From Caldilineaceae bacterium (GTDB lineage Bacteria; Chloroflexota; Anaerolineae; Caldilineales; Caldilineaceae), in contig JAAUPU010000187.1 in NCBI GenBank assembly GCA_012032975.1, forward strand, positions 1-6,379: a DNA stretch of 6,379 bases. Reading direction: 5' to 3'. The notes below the pieces were generated by a model. It made no database searches and had not been told where the DNA came from. It was given only the letters and a program-made list of their open reading frames with translations. Within the stretch, counting starts at the first letter, position 1; each line of letters begins with the position of its first letter. This document shows positions 1 through 6,259 of the stretch, piece by piece. The position numbers and the translations under genes are program-made.

Positions 1-46
1 GATCCGAAGCCGGGACACTCTATTTCGGCCTGGGGCAGATTGTCTG

Positions 47-1744
47 TTACCAGACGCGCCAACCTGGTGAGGTGAATTGTCCATCCCGGACCAGCTGGTA
101 GATCATGGGGCCATAGCTGAGCAAGATCAAGGCAATGGCGCCATTGACCCACGGCCACCACGAGTCCAGCCAGGCGGGCACGGGTTTCGGGTCGAGTGGT
201 TCGGCCACGGGCATTTCAATCGGCTCTTTGAGCTTGCGGTTGACCAGCGTGCCAAAGACGGTCAGGAAAAAGAGCGTCGTGCTGATCGTGAGCAGGACGA
301 CGCCGATCAGCGACTCTATCAAAAAGGGATTCCATGCTGCATCTGCATAGGGGGCCGCGCCCAGTTGGGTGCGGCGCGGTACACTGAAATAGAGACCCAG
401 TGCATGATAGGCGTTGGAAAAGAGCAACATGCCAAAGAACCAGGTCCAGGCCTGAGCCAGCGCGATCCGCCGACTGAGCAGGCGACGTCCGGTCAGTTTC
501 GGGATCAGCCAGTAGCAGATGCCCATGAAGGTCAGCGTGGTTGCCGAACCGACGGTCAAGTGAAAGTGGCCCGGAATCCAGGAAGTGTTGTGGACGGTCA
601 AGTTGACATTGTACGAGGCATTGACAATGCGCCGATGCCGCCAAAGGCAAAGAGGATCATGGCCAGGTTCTGTGCGGTGTAAGAAGGATTGGCCCAGTTG
701 AGGCGGCGGATCCAGCCGAAGTAGCCCTTGCCGCCGCGCAGGCGGGCGCCGATCTCCAGCGATGCCACCACGGTAAAGGCTGTCAGCAAGCTAGGAAAGG
801 CCAGACTCATGGTCAGCGTGCCTTGCAACAACTTCCACGCCTGGGGAATGCCGGGGTCGGTGTATTGGTGGTGAAAACCGACGGGCACAGACAGAATCAG
901 GAAGAGCCAGAAGACCAGCCGTGCCAGCGAATCGCTGAACATCTTGCCGCCGGTTCTGTGCGGGCAACATGCCATACCAGGAGACGTAGGCAGGCAACAG
1001 CCAGAAGTAGACCAGCGGATGGCCAAAGAACCAGAAGAGTGAACGGGCCAGCAGCGGGTCCGTACCTTCGACCAGACCCAGCGACCACGGGATCAACAGG
1101 AAGAGCATCTCTGCCGCCACGCCGAGGGTTGCCAATTGCCACATGACCATGGTGATGTTGGCGGCCAAAGCGATGAAGGGCGAACGCTCGCCGGGATGTT
1201 CCTTGCGCCACGCGATGTAGGTGGCGAGTAAACCCCAGCCCACCATCCACGACCCGACGACCACCAAGGTCAAGCCGACGTAGAAGGTCCAGTCCGCCTG
1301 CATCGGCGGGTAGAAGGTGTAGAGCACAGTGGCCAGGTTGGCCAGCATGGGGTAGCCTGTCATCAGCGTTCCCAGGATCATGACGACCAGCGCGGCGATG
1401 TTTAGCCAGGCAAAGCGCAGCGGGCGTTTCAGACTCTGGGTCGTCGCGAAGGTGAAAAATCCACAAATGAAAAAAGTAGTCCAAACAAGTGCGTTGAGAA
1501 CACCGTGGATGGTGAGGCCCTGGTAGTAGCTCTTGATGACAAAGCTGATCTCTCGGTAGCGGTCGAAGCCAGCGTGTTCAAGCCCCTGGAAGACGCCGAG
1601 CAATGCGCCAACCGAGAGTGCGGCAATGGCCACGCCGATGTTCCAGCCGGTCAGTCGGTTGACGGTCTTCAAGTCTTTTGCAGTCAGTTCAACGGGTGTA
1701 ACTTCAGCCACGATCCCTGTTGCCGGTGCAGTTTGTACTGACAT
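47..1744 (-). CDS. cbaA: ba3-type (B-family) cytochrome c oxidase subunit I, two apparent frameshifts
   Basis: Catalytic subunit of a B-family heme-copper oxidase, a polytopic inner-membrane protein that reduces O2 to water and pumps protons. The ATG at 1744 is chosen over the upstream in-frame start at 1786 because AGGAG lies 7 bp before it. Read with two single-base corrections (an extra base near 954-955, a missing base near 629-633), it gives 565 residues, close to the 562 I recall for the Thermus thermophilus enzyme. The ligands are all visible: low-spin heme His80 and His395, high-spin heme His393 (in PGHFH), CuB His242, His291 and His292, and Tyr246, four residues after His242, which forms the His-Tyr cross-link in this family. 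The C-terminus PGWRVW also resembles Thermus (PGWRLW). The two indels cancel, so the total length stays a multiple of three. Subunit II lies just upstream. Without correction the protein would stop after about 330 residues, lacking heme ligands. Identification is firm; whether the breaks are real is open. Confidence 0.95.
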
Positions 1745-1750
1745 AGAATT

Positions 1751-1757
1751 TCTCCTA
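1751..1757 (-). promoter_or_regulatory. Ribosome binding site of subunit I
   Basis: The minus strand reads TAGGAGA here, 7 bp before the ATG at 1744. This strong Shine-Dalgarno sequence decides the start against an in-frame candidate 42 bp upstream that would add residues unlike the family N-terminus. Confidence 0.8.
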
Positions 1758-1804
1758 CAGAGTTCCTGTTCCTGTATGCGCCCCAACGTCCAACATCACC
1801 GTTT

Positions 1805-1840
1805 GGCGATTGACCAGCGGGCGCATGTCAATGAATCGCC
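1805..1840 (-). promoter_or_regulatory. Intergenic stem-loop between subunit II and subunit I
   Basis: Starting 2 bp after the subunit II stop codon, the transcript can form a stem of GGCGAT paired with ATCGCC plus TGAC paired with GTCA, with a 4-nt bulge (TCAT) on the 5' side and a 12-nt loop. No run of U follows, so it is not a standard intrinsic terminator. It could be an mRNA stabiliser or processing site, or a partial attenuator that sets the subunit II to subunit I ratio. Pairing is seen directly; the function is inferred. Confidence 0.45.
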
Positions 1841-1842
1841 GC

Positions 1843-2472
1843 CTATTCGCCGCTCTGCGCAACTTCTTCGCCCGCGGCTTCCTCGACTATGATCTGGCCG
1901 TACATGGTCTGATGAAGTTGGCCGCAATATTCGTGACAAATGAAATTGTAGGTGCCTGGCTCGTCAAAGGTGGCGGTGAGCGTCGAGATCTGCCCTGGCA
2001 ACACCATCATGTTGATGTTGGTGCCCGCGACGTTAAACCCATGTTGCACATCCTGGCTCGTGACATAGAAGGTGATCGAGGAGCCAGCGGGAATGCGAAT
2101 CTCACGCGGGGTGAACTGCCAGATCTGTGCGCGCACGTAGGCTTCATACTTGCCCGGCGCAAGTTCGCGCACCGTTGGATCGGCGAAAGGGCTGCCGGCG
2201 TCGTAAAGTGTATTGGGGTCAATGCGTGCATAGACGCCAGGCAACTGGATTCCCCAGGCAAACGCCGCTACGACAATCGCCACGAGAAAAACGGCGAGCG
2301 CAGCAGCAGACAGACGCATCCACGCCCGTTCATAACGATCTACATGGATCTCGGGGCCGCCATCTGTGGATGGGAGATGTCCATCGCCATGCTCGTCGTG
2401 TGCGTCGTGGGCCTCTGCATGGGCGTCGCCGGCGTCGCCGGAGTCGTGGATCGGCTCGTGCTGCTCGCTCAT
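1843..2472 (-). CDS. cbaB: ba3-type cytochrome c oxidase subunit II (CuA protein)
   Basis: Subunit II carries the dinuclear CuA centre that takes electrons from cytochrome c and passes them to subunit I. The reading frame gives 209 residues. A single transmembrane helix at about 52-76 anchors a periplasmic cupredoxin domain. CuA ligands are visible as His144, Cys179, Cys183, His187 and Met190, with Glu181 as the likely backbone-carbonyl ligand; the pattern CHEYCGQLHQTM is diagnostic. The stretch HGFNVAGTNINMMVLPG closely resembles the Thermus ba3 subunit. The ATG at 2472 is preferred over one at 2517 because AGAGGAG stands 7 bp upstream and because the longer version would largely overlap subunit IIa in another frame. 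The start overlaps the subunit IIa stop by 4 bp (ATGA), indicating translational coupling. Residues 1-43 form an extension rich in His, Asp, Glu and Ala, absent at this length from Thermus (168 residues). Confidence 0.95.
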   Translation of the reverse strand: MSEQHEPIHDSGDAGDAHAEAHDAHDEHGDGHLPSTDGGPEIHVDRYERAWMRLSAAALAVFLVAIVVAAFAWGIQLPGVYARIDPNTLYDAGSPFADPTVRELAPGKYEAYVRAQIWQFTPREIRIPAGSSITFYVTSQDVQHGFNVAGTNINMMVLPGQISTLTATFDEPGTYNFICHEYCGQLHQTMYGQIIVEEAAGEEVAQSGE

Positions 2473-2588
2473 TGGGTTGCTCCTCTGGACAGCATGGTCA
2501 TGTACACATTGCCCCACATCAGAATGATGATCACGAAGTAGAGCAGCAAGAGCGCTATCGTGCCACGCGGTGCTTCAGGCTGTTTCAC
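2469..2588 (-). CDS. cbaD: Cytochrome c oxidase subunit IIa, small single-helix protein
   Basis: A 39-residue protein with a short polar N-terminus (KQPEAPRGT), one hydrophobic helix at about residues 11-32 and a short tail. In ba3 oxidases subunit IIa is a 34-residue single-helix protein that packs against subunits I and II and supplies a helix equivalent to one missing from subunit II; size, topology and position directly before subunit II all match. The start is taken as GTG at 2588, about 10 bp after a GAGGGGG stretch; TTG at 2594 in the same frame is possible but sits only 4 bp from it. The TGA stop overlaps the ATG of subunit II (ATGA). The gene is easily missed because of its size and GTG start. 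Confidence 0.85.
   Translation of the reverse strand: MKQPEAPRGTIALLLLYFVIIILMWGNVYMTMLSRGATQ
2480..2486 (-). promoter_or_regulatory. Ribosome binding site of subunit II, inside the subunit IIa gene
   Basis: The minus strand reads AGAGGAG, 7 bp before the ATG at 2472 and within the last codons of subunit IIa. It decides the subunit II start and fits coupled translation across the ATGA overlap. Confidence 0.75.
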
Positions 2589-2603
2589 AATCAAAAATCC
2601 CCC

Positions 2604-2631
2604 TCTATAAAACTATAAAGACCGTGGACAA
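2604..2631 (-). promoter_or_regulatory. Weak candidate internal promoter before subunit IIa
   Basis: In the 49-bp AT-rich gap between sco1 and subunit IIa the minus strand has TTGTCC (2631-2626), a 16-bp spacer and TATAGA (2609-2604). Each hexamer matches the sigma-70 consensus at four of six positions. A start about 7 bp downstream would leave almost no leader and would cut into the GAGGGGG Shine-Dalgarno sequence, which counts against it. The gap may simply be an AT-rich operon spacer. Confidence 0.2.
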
Positions 2632-2637
2632 ATCATT

Positions 2638-3319
2638 TCAAAACAGACGGCGTTGGAGCATGTAGTCGAGGTCTTTGGCGATGCCGTCGCCGGGTGTGCC
2701 AAAATTGTAGATCACTCTTACATAACCGTCGGGGTCGATCAGGACCACATGCGTGCTGTGGTTGACCAAATACCCCTGTCTCCTGCCCCTCTTGCTTGAC
2801 ATGCTCGTAGAAGACGCCAAACTGGGAGGCAACTGGATCGATGTCCGCCAGTTCGCCGGTCATGCCAATGAAGTCAGGGCTGAAATAACTCAGATAGTTG
2901 GCCAACTGCTCCGGCGTGTCCCGTTCGGGATCCAGTGTGACGAATATGACCTGGACGTCGTCCATCTTGTTCGGACCGAGCGCATCGGCCATACTCGACA
3001 TCTCGGCCAACGTCATCGGGCAGACATCCGGGCAAAAGGTGTAGCCAAAGTTGAGAACAACATATTTGCCGCGGAAATCGGACAGGCTCTTTTCCTCGCC
3101 ATCGGACGTGACGAGCATGAAGTCGGCCGCCGGCTCTGGCGACTGGATGACCGTGCCATAAAATGAATGGGGGCTGAACCACCACACGACTGCCCAAACC
3201 AACAGCAGGCCCACCAGCGCGACAACGCCATAGAGAATGTAACGCTTGCGCTTGGATGCCGTCGCGTTTCTCTCGACATCCGATTGGTTGCTTGGTTGGT
3301 CCGATTCGATCGCGGTCAT
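2638..3319 (-). CDS. SCO1/SenC copper chaperone, one apparent frameshift
   Basis: Membrane-anchored thioredoxin-fold protein of the SCO1/SenC family, which delivers copper to, or reduces, the CuA site of cytochrome oxidase subunit II. The N-terminus is polar and basic (KRKR at 23-26), followed by one transmembrane helix at about 27-48 and the periplasmic domain. The copper-binding motif CPDVC has Cys96 and Cys100. The partner His, His187 in YLVNHS, becomes readable only after removing one base from a four-base C run (plus strand 2773-2776). The corrected protein has 226 residues and ends in QRRLF; uncorrected, the last 40 or so residues are scrambled. The ATG at 3319 follows AGGGA by 8 bp. 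It stands directly before the oxidase subunits, so CuA assembly of this oxidase is its likely job. Confidence 0.92.
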
Positions 3320-3361
3320 GTAACTTGTCCCTGCGGCATTCAGGCTGATCCGGGATGCTGA

Positions 3362-4060
3362 CTATTGTGGAAAGCAGAGAAAGAGATGCGCCGCCTCATA
3401 AACGTAGCGAGTAGCGCCGTCGCTGTTCTCTACTTCCTCCACGATCAAACCCAGGTCGCGATGAACTGTCTCCAGATCCGGCGTCGCGGTACGGTATTTG
3501 GCGCGCAACACGCCCAGCCCATCGACCAGCACAAAGGCGGGGTCAAAGGCAAAGCTACCGTCGTCTTTGGCCTGATAATAGGTGCGAAAGCTGTTTCCGA
3601 TCACATTCTTCAGACGGGTTGGGTCGCCGGTCACAAAGTGCCAATTGCTGGTGTCTGCATCCAATTTGGCCGCATAGGCGCGAAGATGTTCCGGCGTATC
3701 ATGCTCTGGATCGAACGAAATGGTGACAAATTCAACAGGTAAGCCCACGTCCCGGGTCATCTGCTGCATGTCGCGCATGGCCGCGCTCGACCGCTCACAA
3801 ACCTCACCACAACGAGTGTAGATGAAGTTGTAGATCACCAATTTGCCCAGCAGTTCCTCGTTGGAAAATCGCTGGCCATCCTGGTCGACAAACGAGTAAC
3901 CGGGCGCCAACGAAATCCTGGGTAAGACCTGTATCGGCTGAAAGATCACAAACGCGATGAGTCCAACCAGCGGCAGCGCCAACAGCGCATACCAGATGTA
4001 GGATACTCTGAGCGTCTCCTGTTGCCAGATCGGCGTGTCGAGGTTTGTGGTGGTACTCAT
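3362..4060 (-). CDS. Divergent SCO1/SenC-like thioredoxin-fold protein
   Basis: A 232-residue SCO-like membrane protein, intact in frame. A cytoplasmic N-terminus of about 20 residues leads into one transmembrane helix (about 21-43) and a periplasmic thioredoxin-fold domain. The CxxxC pair is present (Cys84 and Cys88, CGEVC), as are family motifs such as FVTISFDPEHDTPEHL at about 111-126. It departs from canonical SCO proteins in three ways: the second Cys is not followed by Pro, the copper-binding His before the LID/LVD strand is absent (Phe172 in my alignment, AFDPAFVLVD), and there is a C-terminal tail ending HLFLCFPQ with His225 and Cys229 spaced H-x3-C. It may act as a thiol reductant for CuA cysteines rather than as a copper carrier, or bind copper through the tail. 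The ATG at 4060 has a weak Shine-Dalgarno sequence and an in-frame stop lies 12 bp upstream, so no longer form is possible. It appears to be the first gene of the oxidase operon. Confidence 0.88.
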   Translation of the reverse strand: MSTTTNLDTPIWQQETLRVSYIWYALLALPLVGLIAFVIFQPIQVLPRISLAPGYSFVDQDGQRFSNEELLGKLVIYNFIYTRCGEVCERSSAAMRDMQQMTRDVGLPVEFVTISFDPEHDTPEHLRAYAAKLDADTSNWHFVTGDPTRLKNVIGNSFRTYYQAKDDGSFAFDPAFVLVDGLGVLRAKYRTATPDLETVHRDLGLIVEEVENSDGATRYVYEAAHLFLCFPQ

Positions 4061-4126
4061 TGGAACCGTTTGTTAGGCTGCTACAATTCATCACCAGCAG
4101 AGGCGCGCATACGGAAGATGCTGTGT

Positions 4127-4156
4127 AGTTTACATTACCAAAGCGCATCGCTGCAA
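4127..4156 (-). promoter_or_regulatory. Candidate sigma-70-like promoter of the oxidase operon
   Basis: In the 154-bp gap between the hydrogenase protease and the SCO-like gene, the minus strand has TTGCAG (4156-4151), an 18-bp spacer and TAAACT (4132-4127). Matches to consensus are partial. A transcript would begin near 4120, giving a leader of about 60 nt. This is the largest gap in the window and the logical place for an oxidase operon promoter. Confidence 0.35.
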
Positions 4157-4173
4157 CTGTCAGGGCATCTGGT

Positions 4174-4189
4174 TGAGAATTATTTCACA
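4174..4189. promoter_or_regulatory. Candidate CRP/FNR-family operator palindrome
   Basis: On the minus strand the sequence is TGTGA, six bases AATAAT, then TCTCA, one mismatch from the TGTGA-N6-TCACA pattern bound by CRP-family regulators. Its centre (4181.5) falls about 61 bp upstream of the transcription start predicted from the 4127-4156 promoter, the usual spacing for class I activation. The promoter itself is only a candidate, so the agreement in spacing may be chance. Confidence 0.3.
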
Positions 4190-4214
4190 TGCGCATTGGG
4201 CCACGATCTGGCTC

Positions 4215-4700
4215 TCATGGCCCGGTCGATGCAGCCGATGGAGACTGTCGAATCTGCTGCCAAAGAGTGGCAGCCTGCCCCACCGTTTCGTCGATCAACG
4301 CGACGACCTCCTCGCTGATCTGCTCGCCGTGGCCAAAGTCGACGCCGGGAACGGTCAACTGCCAAGCGACAGGCGGGGGCGTCGATTCTGAGGAGCCAAG
4401 CGTCGCTGCATACGCCAGCAACAGTGCAGGCTCCAGGTGATGTCCCAAGCTCGGCGCCCTGTTCTCCCGCTGGATGGGCGCCACTTCGATGCCCTTGCTC
4501 CCGCCCTGCCGTGCGTCAACAAAAAGCACGCGATCCACCCCCTCTGCCGCCATTTCGATGGCAAGTTCTGGCGTCAATTGATGGGTGAGATGCAGGTCGA
4601 TCGCGTGACCCGCGGCGCGCCAGCTTTCTGCCAGGCATGCGGCTAACAAACGACCTGCGCCGTCATCGCGGCGCAGGTCGTTGCCATAGCCTATCACCAA
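4215..4700 (-). CDS. hoxW: [NiFe]-hydrogenase maturation endopeptidase (HoxW-like)
   Basis: Cytoplasmic protease of the HycI/HybD/HoxW family that clips the C-terminal peptide of the hydrogenase large subunit after nickel insertion. It has 161 residues from TTG at 4700. Family signatures are the N-terminal strand VIGYGNDLRRDDGAG with Asp12/Asp13, the VDA turn with Asp62, and HHLEP with His87/His88; these would supply the three nickel-sensing ligands known from HybD and HycI. It starts 10 bp after hoxH, so its substrate is surely the large subunit encoded there. The start is uncertain: no ATG or GTG precedes the conserved strand. TTG 4700 leaves only one residue before VIG, whereas an ATT at 4715 in the same frame lies 6 bp after AGGTGG and would give a more usual N-terminus (RRITLVIG). 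The symbol is assigned by context. Confidence 0.88.
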   Translation of the reverse strand: MVIGYGNDLRRDDGAGRLLAACLAESWRAAGHAIDLHLTHQLTPELAIEMAAEGVDRVLFVDARQGGSKGIEVAPIQRENRAPSLGHHLEPALLLAYAATLGSSESTPPPVAWQLTVPGVDFGHGEQISEEVVALIDETVGQAATLWQQIRQSPSAASTGP

Positions 4701-4710
4701 CGTGATTCGC

Positions 4711-6158
4711 CTAATGGCGCACCACCTCGCTCAACAGGTCGCCACTGGCGCTGATCAGGCTGACGCGCATGGGCATCTGCCCCACCGCATGGGTGGAGCA
4801 ACTGAGACAGGGGTCAAAGACGCGGATGCCATGTTCGATGCGATTGAGCAGGCCTTCGCTCAGCTTTTGGCCGTCCAGATAGCGATCGGCGATCTGCCTG
4901 ATGGTACGGTTCATGGCCAGGTTGTTCTGGCCAGTGGCGATGATCAGATTCACCTTCTGCAAGATGCCGTCGGAATCCACCTGATATTCGTGGAAGAGCG
5001 TGCCCCGCGGGGCTTCGCTGACACCGATTGCAGTCAACTGATTGACTCCCGCCCGGCTGCGCACATGGTCGGAGGTGATCGCCGGGTCTGCCAGCGTGAT
5101 CGCGATTTTTCCAGACAAAAGAGAATTTCGATCAGGCGAGCGTAGTGATAATGAAAGCTGCCGGTCACCCGTTTGCCCAACGGAGCCAACTGACGAAACT
5201 CGGCCAACTCCTGGTCGGCCTTGGGCGTGCCGGCAAAGTCACAGACGTTCAGCCGCGCCAGCGGTCCCACCCGATACATGCCGTCGGCATAGGAGCGGTT
5301 CGCCTGGCCGCTGTTGCCCTTGAAGTAGGGAAACTTGAGGTAGCTCCACGGCTCGACCGCCTCACCGATGATGTCGCGATATTGCTCCGGCGGCAACCCA
5401 TCGACCAGCACTTCTCCCGAGCTATCGACGATCCGCAGCAGGCCGTCGTAATGCTCCAGCCCGCCATCGGGCGTGACCAGCCCCATGAAAAGGCTGTCGA
5501 AATTGCCATAGCTCTCGATCTCGTCGCCAAAGCCATCGAAGCCTTGCTTGAGCAGATCGAAGGCCAGCGCGGTGGTCTCGAATGCCTCCGGCAACATGGC
5601 CGCGATCTCGTCCCGGTTCTGCTCGCCGAGCGGCTCGCGCACGCCGCCGGGCACCGTCCACGCCGGGTGCACGCTTTTGCCGCCCAGCAGCCGGATCACC
5701 TCCTGGCCAAAGCGACGCAGCCGAATGCCCCGCCGCGCGACATCGGGATAGTGCTGGATCAAGCCCATGACGTTGCGCTGACCGGGGTCAGACTCCATGC
5801 CCAGCAGCAGGTCGGGTCCGCTCAGGTGGAAGAAGCTGAGGGCGTGGCTCTGCACAAGCTGGCCCCAGTTCATCAGCCGGCGCAACTTCTCTGCGCTCTC
5901 AGGAATCTTGACGCCCAGGATCGCATCGCCCGTCTTGGACGAGGCGAGCAGATGGCTGATCGGGCAGATGCCGCAGATGCGTGCGGTAATGCCGGGCATC
6001 TCCCAAAAGGTGCGTCCCTCGCAGAACTTCTCGAAGCCGCGAAATTCGGTGACATGAAAGCGAGCATCCTGCACATGGCCGGCCTCGTCCAGATGCAACG
6101 TGATCTTGGCATGGCCTTCGATGCGGGTGACAGGGTCGATGGTGATGGTGCGCGACAT
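4711..6158 (-). CDS. hoxH: [NiFe]-hydrogenase large subunit, group 3d HoxH-like, one apparent frameshift
   Basis: Catalytic large subunit holding the Ni-Fe(CN)2CO site of a cytoplasmic bidirectional hydrogenase that couples H2 to NAD(P). With one missing base restored in a five-base T run (plus strand 5106-5110) it has 482 residues, normal for HoxH. The N-terminal nickel motif [10 protein letters not shown] gives Cys62, Cys65 and His69; the C-terminal motif DPCLSCSTH gives Cys451, Cys454 and His457. The 25 residues after His457 form the peptide that a maturation protease removes, and such a protease is encoded next. Stretches such as [26 protein letters not shown] and [12 protein letters not shown] are typical of HoxH. 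The ATG at 6158 follows AGGGAG by 8 bp. The break falls after residue 350; uncorrected, the product would lack the second cysteine pair and be inactive. Other group 3 hydrogenases are the alternative, but the overall match is best to 3d. Confidence 0.94.
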
Positions 6159-6201
6159 GGGTGGTGCTCCCTGGTGTGTCGTGCGTGGGACGTCATATGG
6201 T

Positions 6202-6221
6202 TACGTGAGATTGCTCACGCA
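6202..6221 (-). promoter_or_regulatory. Hairpin in the hoxY-hoxH spacer
   Basis: The minus-strand transcript reads CGTGAG, a CAAT tetraloop, then CTCACG, extendable by a G-U and a U-A pair to 8 bp. It lies between the hoxY stop and the hoxH ribosome binding site. No U run follows, so it is not a plain terminator. An alternative pairing uses GTGCGTG (plus 6181-6187) with CACGCAC (6216-6222), which would exclude this hairpin. Confidence 0.4.
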
Positions 6222-6236
6222 CCACGTTCCACGTTC
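6216..6236 (+). repeat. Three tandem heptamers (CACGCAC, CACGTTC, CACGTTC)
   Basis: Three head-to-tail 7-bp units occupy the hoxY-hoxH spacer; the last two are identical and the first differs at two positions. They adjoin the 12-bp tandem repeat starting at 6236. Short tandem repeats of this kind grow by replication slippage. No role is visible. Confidence 0.6.
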
Positions 6237-6259
6237 TTCTTATCCAACTTCTTATCCAA
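6236..6259 (+). repeat. Perfect 12-bp tandem duplication across the hoxY stop codon
   Basis: The unit CTTCTTATCCAA occurs twice without a mismatch. On the coding strand each copy contains GGA TAA in the same frame, so the hoxY stop codon is duplicated: the first TAA (6254-6252) ends the gene and the second, 12 bp later, is a backup. It is a recent slippage duplication by appearance. Confidence 0.75.

Noticed and set aside
1..5. GATCC at the very start as a cloning-site boundary
   Set aside because: Compatible with a Sau3AI-type insert end but a four- to five-base match is too weak, and the other end shows nothing similar.
1..96. Possible end of a convergent gene on the plus strand entering from the left edge
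   Set aside because: The frame is open from the edge but overlaps the conserved end of subunit I, and about 30 residues are too few to judge.
77..682. Open frame of about 200 codons on the plus strand
   Set aside because: It runs antisense to the conserved C-terminal third of oxidase subunit I, lacks any family resemblance, and is explained by codon bias of the true gene.
1810..2541. Open frame of about 240 codons on the plus strand
   Set aside because: Antisense to subunit II, whose CuA motif is unmistakable; composition is that of a shadow frame.
4143..4194. GCGCAT and ATGCGC as a possible terminator after the hydrogenase protease
   Set aside because: Only 6-bp arms about 40 bp apart and no following U run; likely chance.
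5106..5110. Programmed frameshifting in hoxH as a new regulatory system
   Set aside because: The slip site is only five A long, other genes in the window carry similar one-base indels of both signs, and the plainest reading is sequence error.
4702..5145. Open frame of about 147 codons on the plus strand
   Set aside because: Antisense to the hydrogenase large subunit C-terminus; no recognisable motif.
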